Shown here in pieces: positions 60,906 to 64,000 of a DNA stretch of 64,000 bases; the first letter of the stretch is position 1, and every line of letters begins with the position of its first letter. The notes under the pieces were generated by a model, which had not been told where the DNA came from, did no database searches, and saw nothing but the letters and a program-made list of their open reading frames with translations. The position numbers and the translations under genes are program-made. The stretch covers positions 248,001 to 312,000 of the forward strand of contig NZ_JADWYO010000001.1 in assembly GCF_022414595.1 (NCBI RefSeq). Reading direction: 5' to 3'. This DNA is from Streptomyces sp. MUM 203J (lineage in GTDB: Bacteria; Actinomycetota; Actinomycetes; Streptomycetales; Streptomycetaceae).

Positions 60906-61299
60906 CGGTGCTCACATTCTTGAACTCGTTCGCCCATGAAGCAGAGGTGACGACCGGTCACACGCGCGAGCCCCCACCCCTGGCACGGCCTCCGACCATT
61001 CCAGCCCTCATGGGAAGGGAGCACCCATCGGCCGCCCCGCCACCCGAACGAGTGAACAACACTCCACAGTTGGCGAACAACTCGCGTGCTCACGCGCGGG
61101 GCCGGACGCGGAAGGCCGGGTTGGACCTTCCACGCGGGCTTTGGCAGGATGCGCGCCCGCATGTGCCCACGGCCCTCCGAGATCTCCGGAGAGCGTCCCC
61201 GGGCACCGGCCCCGGCCTGCTGGTACAGGCCTTTCGCGGCGTATCACCCCCTGTGCGCGGCGTGAGGGGACCCGGAGGCGGTCCGGCACACTGACACCC
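60906..61299. promoter_or_regulatory. Divergent control region, conservon / phosphatase
   Basis: This 394-bp gap between the cvnA start and the phosphatase ATG has no credible gene and should carry both promoters. Its A/T content rises around 60910-61090. No operator could be defined. Confidence 0.45.
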
Positions 61300-62082
61300 A
61301 TGCACGTGGAAACCGCCTCGATCCCCGGAAGCCCTGAACGCCCCAATGAGGACTGGTCCGCCACGGCTGTTCCGGCGTCGGGCGCCGGTGGCGCCGTGGT
61401 CGTGCTGGACGGGGTGACTCCGCCCGCGGGGGAGGACGGCTGCGTACACACGGTGCCGTGGTTCACGGCCCGCCTCGGGGGCGCACTGACCGAACTGTCC
61501 GGTTCGCGGCGAGACCTGACACTGACGGAGATCCTGGCGGAGGCAATCCGGCGCACCGCAAACCTCCACCAAGGCACCTGTGACCTTTCTCACGTGCGTA
61601 CGCCCCAGGCGACGGTCGTTCTGGCCCGCTGGGACGAGGAGCGGGTGGAACACCTGGTGCTGTCGGACTCGGTGCTGCTGCTGGAGTCGCCGCAGGGCGC
61701 GGTGCGGGCGGTGCGGGACGACCGGCTGGACGGGATCCCGCGCGAGGTGCTGCGCTCGCACGAGGCGACGGACCGGCTGCGCAACGCGGAGGGCGGGTTC
61801 TTCACGGCGGCGGCGGACCCGGGCGTGGCGGGGCGGTCGGTGACCGGGGTGACCCCGCGCGAGGAGGTCCGGGCGCTGGCGGCGCTGACGGACGGGGCCG
61901 CGCGGTGGGTGGAGCTGTTCGGGGCGGGCGACTGGGCTCAGTGCGTCACGCTCCTGCGGAAGGAGGGCGCACGGGGTCTCCTGCGGCGGGTGCGCGGACT
62001 GGAAGCCCTCCACGCGGAGGCGGACGGCCCGCGCCGCTGGAAGCCGCACGACGACGCGACGGCCGTCTACGCGGAGCTGTGA
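61300..62082 (+). CDS. PP2C-like protein phosphatase-domain protein
   Basis: The 260-residue protein shows the PPM/PP2C order: PGSPERPNEDWSATA (metal-binding region near the N terminus), AVVVLDGVT, a central QATVVLARWDEERVEHLVLSDSVLLL and C-terminal HDDATAVYAEL (the second metal Asp). It may dephosphorylate Ser/Thr or sense as a pseudo-phosphatase. ATG 61300 is used because the fold begins within 10 residues. The 3' end overlaps the convergent MarR gene by 16 bp. Confidence 0.85.
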   Translation: MHVETASIPGSPERPNEDWSATAVPASGAGGAVVVLDGVTPPAGEDGCVHTVPWFTARLGGALTELSGSRRDLTLTEILAEAIRRTANLHQGTCDLSHVRTPQATVVLARWDEERVEHLVLSDSVLLLESPQGAVRAVRDDRLDGIPREVLRSHEATDRLRNAEGGFFTAAADPGVAGRSVTGVTPREEVRALAALTDGAARWVELFGAGDWAQCVTLLRKEGARGLLRRVRGLEALHAEADGPRRWKPHDDATAVYAEL

Positions 62083-62552
62083 CGCTCGGCGCGGGTGTTG
62101 AGCTGGTGGAGGAGCCGGGCGAGTTCGGCGACCTCGGTACGGTCCCAGTCGGAGAGCTTCCGGACGTACCGGGCGCGGCGGGCGTCACGCACGCGGCGGA
62201 AGCGGGCGCGGCCGTCGTCGGTGATCCGTACGAGGGACGCGCGGCCGTCCGCCGGGTCGGGCGTGCGGCCGATCAGCCCCAGGCCCTCCAGCGCACGCAG
62301 CTGACGGCTCATCGTCGCCTTGCCGACGCCGAAGTACGCCGCCAGGTCGGTGGCCCGCTGGGCGCCGGCTTCGTCGAGCCGGACGAGCAGCCCGTACGCG
62401 GCTGGTTCGAGGTCCGGGTGCACCTCGCGGGCCATCTCGCCGGACTGGGCGCGGGCGCGCCGCAGGAAGACCGCGAGCTCACGCTCGAGCGCGAGGAACT
62501 CCTGGTCCACCCCGGGCTCCGCCGCGCCGCCCTCTGCCCCGCTTTCCTGCAC
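62067..62552 (-). CDS. MarR-family regulator
   Basis: The 161-residue MarR protein has dimerisation helices, then a winged helix (RATDLAAYFGVGKATMSRQLRALEGLGLIGRTPDPADGRASLVRITDDGRARF). The start is GTG at 62552. It converges on the phosphatase gene; its natural targets are unknown. Confidence 0.9.
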   Translation of the reverse strand: MQESGAEGGAAEPGVDQEFLALERELAVFLRRARAQSGEMAREVHPDLEPAAYGLLVRLDEAGAQRATDLAAYFGVGKATMSRQLRALEGLGLIGRTPDPADGRASLVRITDDGRARFRRVRDARRARYVRKLSDWDRTEVAELARLLHQLNTRAERHSSA

Positions 62553-63083
62553 GTCACACCTCTCGCACGCGTCGCGGACGGCGTCCGCCGCCCGTGACGA
62601 TCAGTATCCCGGAGGGGCGCCGCACAGCGCGCTCAGGCCCGCCCGGCGCCCTGCGCGTGGTCACCGTCAGGGGCGTGCGCGGGCCCGTCCGGCGCCTGAA
62701 GGCGGGCCGTGCTCGAAGGCGGGCGGTGCCCTGAGTCGATCAGCGAGGCCGCGGCATCCGGAGCCGGGGAGCGGAAGCCCTCCCTTCACACGGCGGCGGC
62801 CGCCTGCCGACACGGCCGGCAAGGGGGACAGGGGAACAACGCGTCACACGGCCGAAGGCGCCCCGCCGCACCGCTGCCCCGGTACGGCGGGGCGCCACCC
62901 GCCGGTATGCCCGCCGCAGAACGCGCGGGGCCCCCGTTCCACGGAACACGCCGCGGAAGTTCCTCCTCGGGGCCCGGGCGAGGCTGGTCAGACCTCGTCA
63001 TGCCCGGCGCTGCTCATGCTGCCCGCCGGGGGCGCCGCGCCGGTACCACCGGTCGGCCCCCTCCGGTCGGTGGGTCGGGGCCG
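62553..63083. other. No supported gene (about 530 bp)
   Basis: No frame has a recognisable domain or good ribosome binding site. It holds the MarR promoter and the 3' flank of the histidine kinase. Confidence 0.5.
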
Positions 63084-64000
63084 TCAGAGCGGCAGCTCGG
63101 CCCGTACGAGAAAGCCGCCGTCCGCGCTGGGACGGGCCGTCAGCCGGCCGCCCAGCAGCTCCGCCCGTTCTCTGAGCCCCACCAGCCCGTGCCCGCCCCC
63201 CGTCGGCAGCCCGGTGGCACGGCGACAGGACGGCCGGCTGTTGCGGACCTCGACCGTCAGCGCGGCGGCGTCCTCCGCGGGGGCGACCCGGACCGTGACC
63301 CGCGTCCCGGGGGCGTGCTTCCGTACGTTGTTCAGTGCCTCCTGCACGATGCGGAACACCGCTGCCTCGACCGCCTCGGGCCAGGCGCCGCCGGGCAGGT
63401 CCAGTGTGAGGTCGACGTCCAGCAGACTGTCGGCGGCCAGTCCGCGCAGGTCGTCAAGGCCCGCGCGGCCCGCCGTGGCCGCCGCCTCCGCGTCGGAGCC
63501 GCGCAGGACGCCGACCATGTCCCGCAGCTCCTCCAGCGCCTGAACACTGTGGCGGCGGATGCTCTCGGCCGATTCCCGCTGCCAGTCGTCGGCCGTCCCG
63601 GCGGCCCGCAACGCGCCCGACTGCACGGCGATGATCCCGACGTGATGCGACACCGTGTCGTGCATCTCGCGCGCCAGCCTCGCCCGTTCCCGTGCGACGG
63701 CCCGCTCGGCCTCCAGGCGGCGCTCGCGCTTCTGGGTCGCGGTGAGGTCCGCGAGCCGGGCGCGCAGCTCGGCCCGGGTGGCGGCCAGCAGGCCGAGGGC
63801 GGTGGGCCCGGTGCTCAGCAGCCCGGCCGCCTCGATGGACGTCAGTATCTCCTCGCGGGTCATGGTGGCGAGTTCGCCGACGGGCCAGGGGCACACGGCC
63901 GCGCAGAAGAGCAGCCCGCAGCCCACGACGCGCAGGGCCCGGGACGGGCCCTTGGCGACATGGAACATCGCGATCATCGGCGGCAGCCACAGGTGCCCGG
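63084..64000 (-). CDS. NarL-type sensor histidine kinase (5' end outside window)
   Basis: About 305 codons are visible, and the frame is open at the window edge. Membrane-like segments (CGLLFCAAVCPWPVG) lead to a HisKA_3 domain with phospho-His in ARLAREMHDTVSHHVG, then an HATPase domain (AVFRIVQEALNNVRKHA, GGGHGLVGLRERAELLGG). The partner response regulator is probably downstream outside this gene or beyond the window; none follows immediately. Confidence 0.9.
   Translation of the reverse strand, partial: GHLWLPPMIAMFHVAKGPSRALRVVGCGLLFCAAVCPWPVGELATMTREEILTSIEAAGLLSTGPTALGLLAATRAELRARLADLTATQKRERRLEAERAVARERARLAREMHDTVSHHVGIIAVQSGALRAAGTADDWQRESAESIRRHSVQALEELRDMVGVLRGSDAEAAATAGRAGLDDLRGLAADSLLDVDLTLDLPGGAWPEAVEAAVFRIVQEALNNVRKHAPGTRVTVRVAPAEDAAALTVEVRNSRPSCRRATGLPTGGGHGLVGLRERAELLGGRLTARPSADGGFLVRAELPL

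Overview
The window is very GC-rich, with strong GGAGG-type ribosome binding sites, many GTG starts and 4-bp stop/start overlaps. Its gene families (AfsR/SARP regulator, conservon, Ku/LigD-type end joining, collagen-like and choice-of-anchor proteins) point to a Streptomyces chromosome, probably an accessory or arm-like part. No rRNA, tRNA or CRISPR array was seen.

Region 1 (about 1-18.4 kb) is a RiPP cluster of the thiazole/oxazole plus dehydroamino-acid class. A leftward operon encodes, in order, a small secreted protein, a SARP regulator, an RRE/ThiF-like leader-binding protein, a YcaO cyclodehydratase, a two-domain SagB-type dehydrogenase, a LanB-type glutamylation protein, its separate elimination partner, a membrane protein joining a PqqD/RRE-like domain to an M50 (HELAH) protease, an ABC exporter (ATPase and permease), and a second full-length YcaO. 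A 57-residue precursor lies on the opposite strand at 1843-2016. Its last 21 residues are 11 Ser, 6 Thr, 3 Cys and one Ala. No separate pyridine synthase is recognisable. A leftward M20 peptidase and a small coupled protein complete the left end.

Region 2 (18.4-21.1 kb) is sparse: a small membrane protein, stretches without genes, and a secreted collagen-like protein ending at a perfect 20-bp hairpin.

Region 3 (21.1-30.7 kb) is a non-homologous end-joining locus (ku, LigD-type polymerase, ATP-dependent ligase). Its ku gene is split by a 6.5-kb element (22097-28633) with Tn554-like gene order: two tyrosine recombinases and a DUF6262-like protein. The element carries its own diverged ku and a membrane protein. 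It is flanked by 7-bp direct repeats (CCGCCGT) and 13-bp inverted repeats. Joining the flanks at the 7-bp repeat restores an uninterrupted, in-frame host ku of about 353 codons, so the boundaries are well supported.

Region 4 (30.7-41.8 kb) holds a small GntR-type regulator with helically phased operator-like repeats, a Crp-type regulator, a two-gene module whose unlike proteins share a Gly-rich ALYGGIS(x)GGIGV motif, a decayed PhoX-like gene, a HEAT-repeat protein, a NERD-like protein and a frameshifted acetyltransferase.

Region 5 (41.8-64 kb) carries a choice-of-anchor/SpaA-repeat surface protein, a lipoprotein-histidine kinase-FtsW/RodA-PBP block with no response regulator, two divergent diiron proteins with a palindrome and a TetR gene, a conservon (cvnABCD) with a styrene-monooxygenase-like flavoprotein, a PP2C-like phosphatase, a MarR regulator and the 3' part of a histidine kinase that runs off the window.
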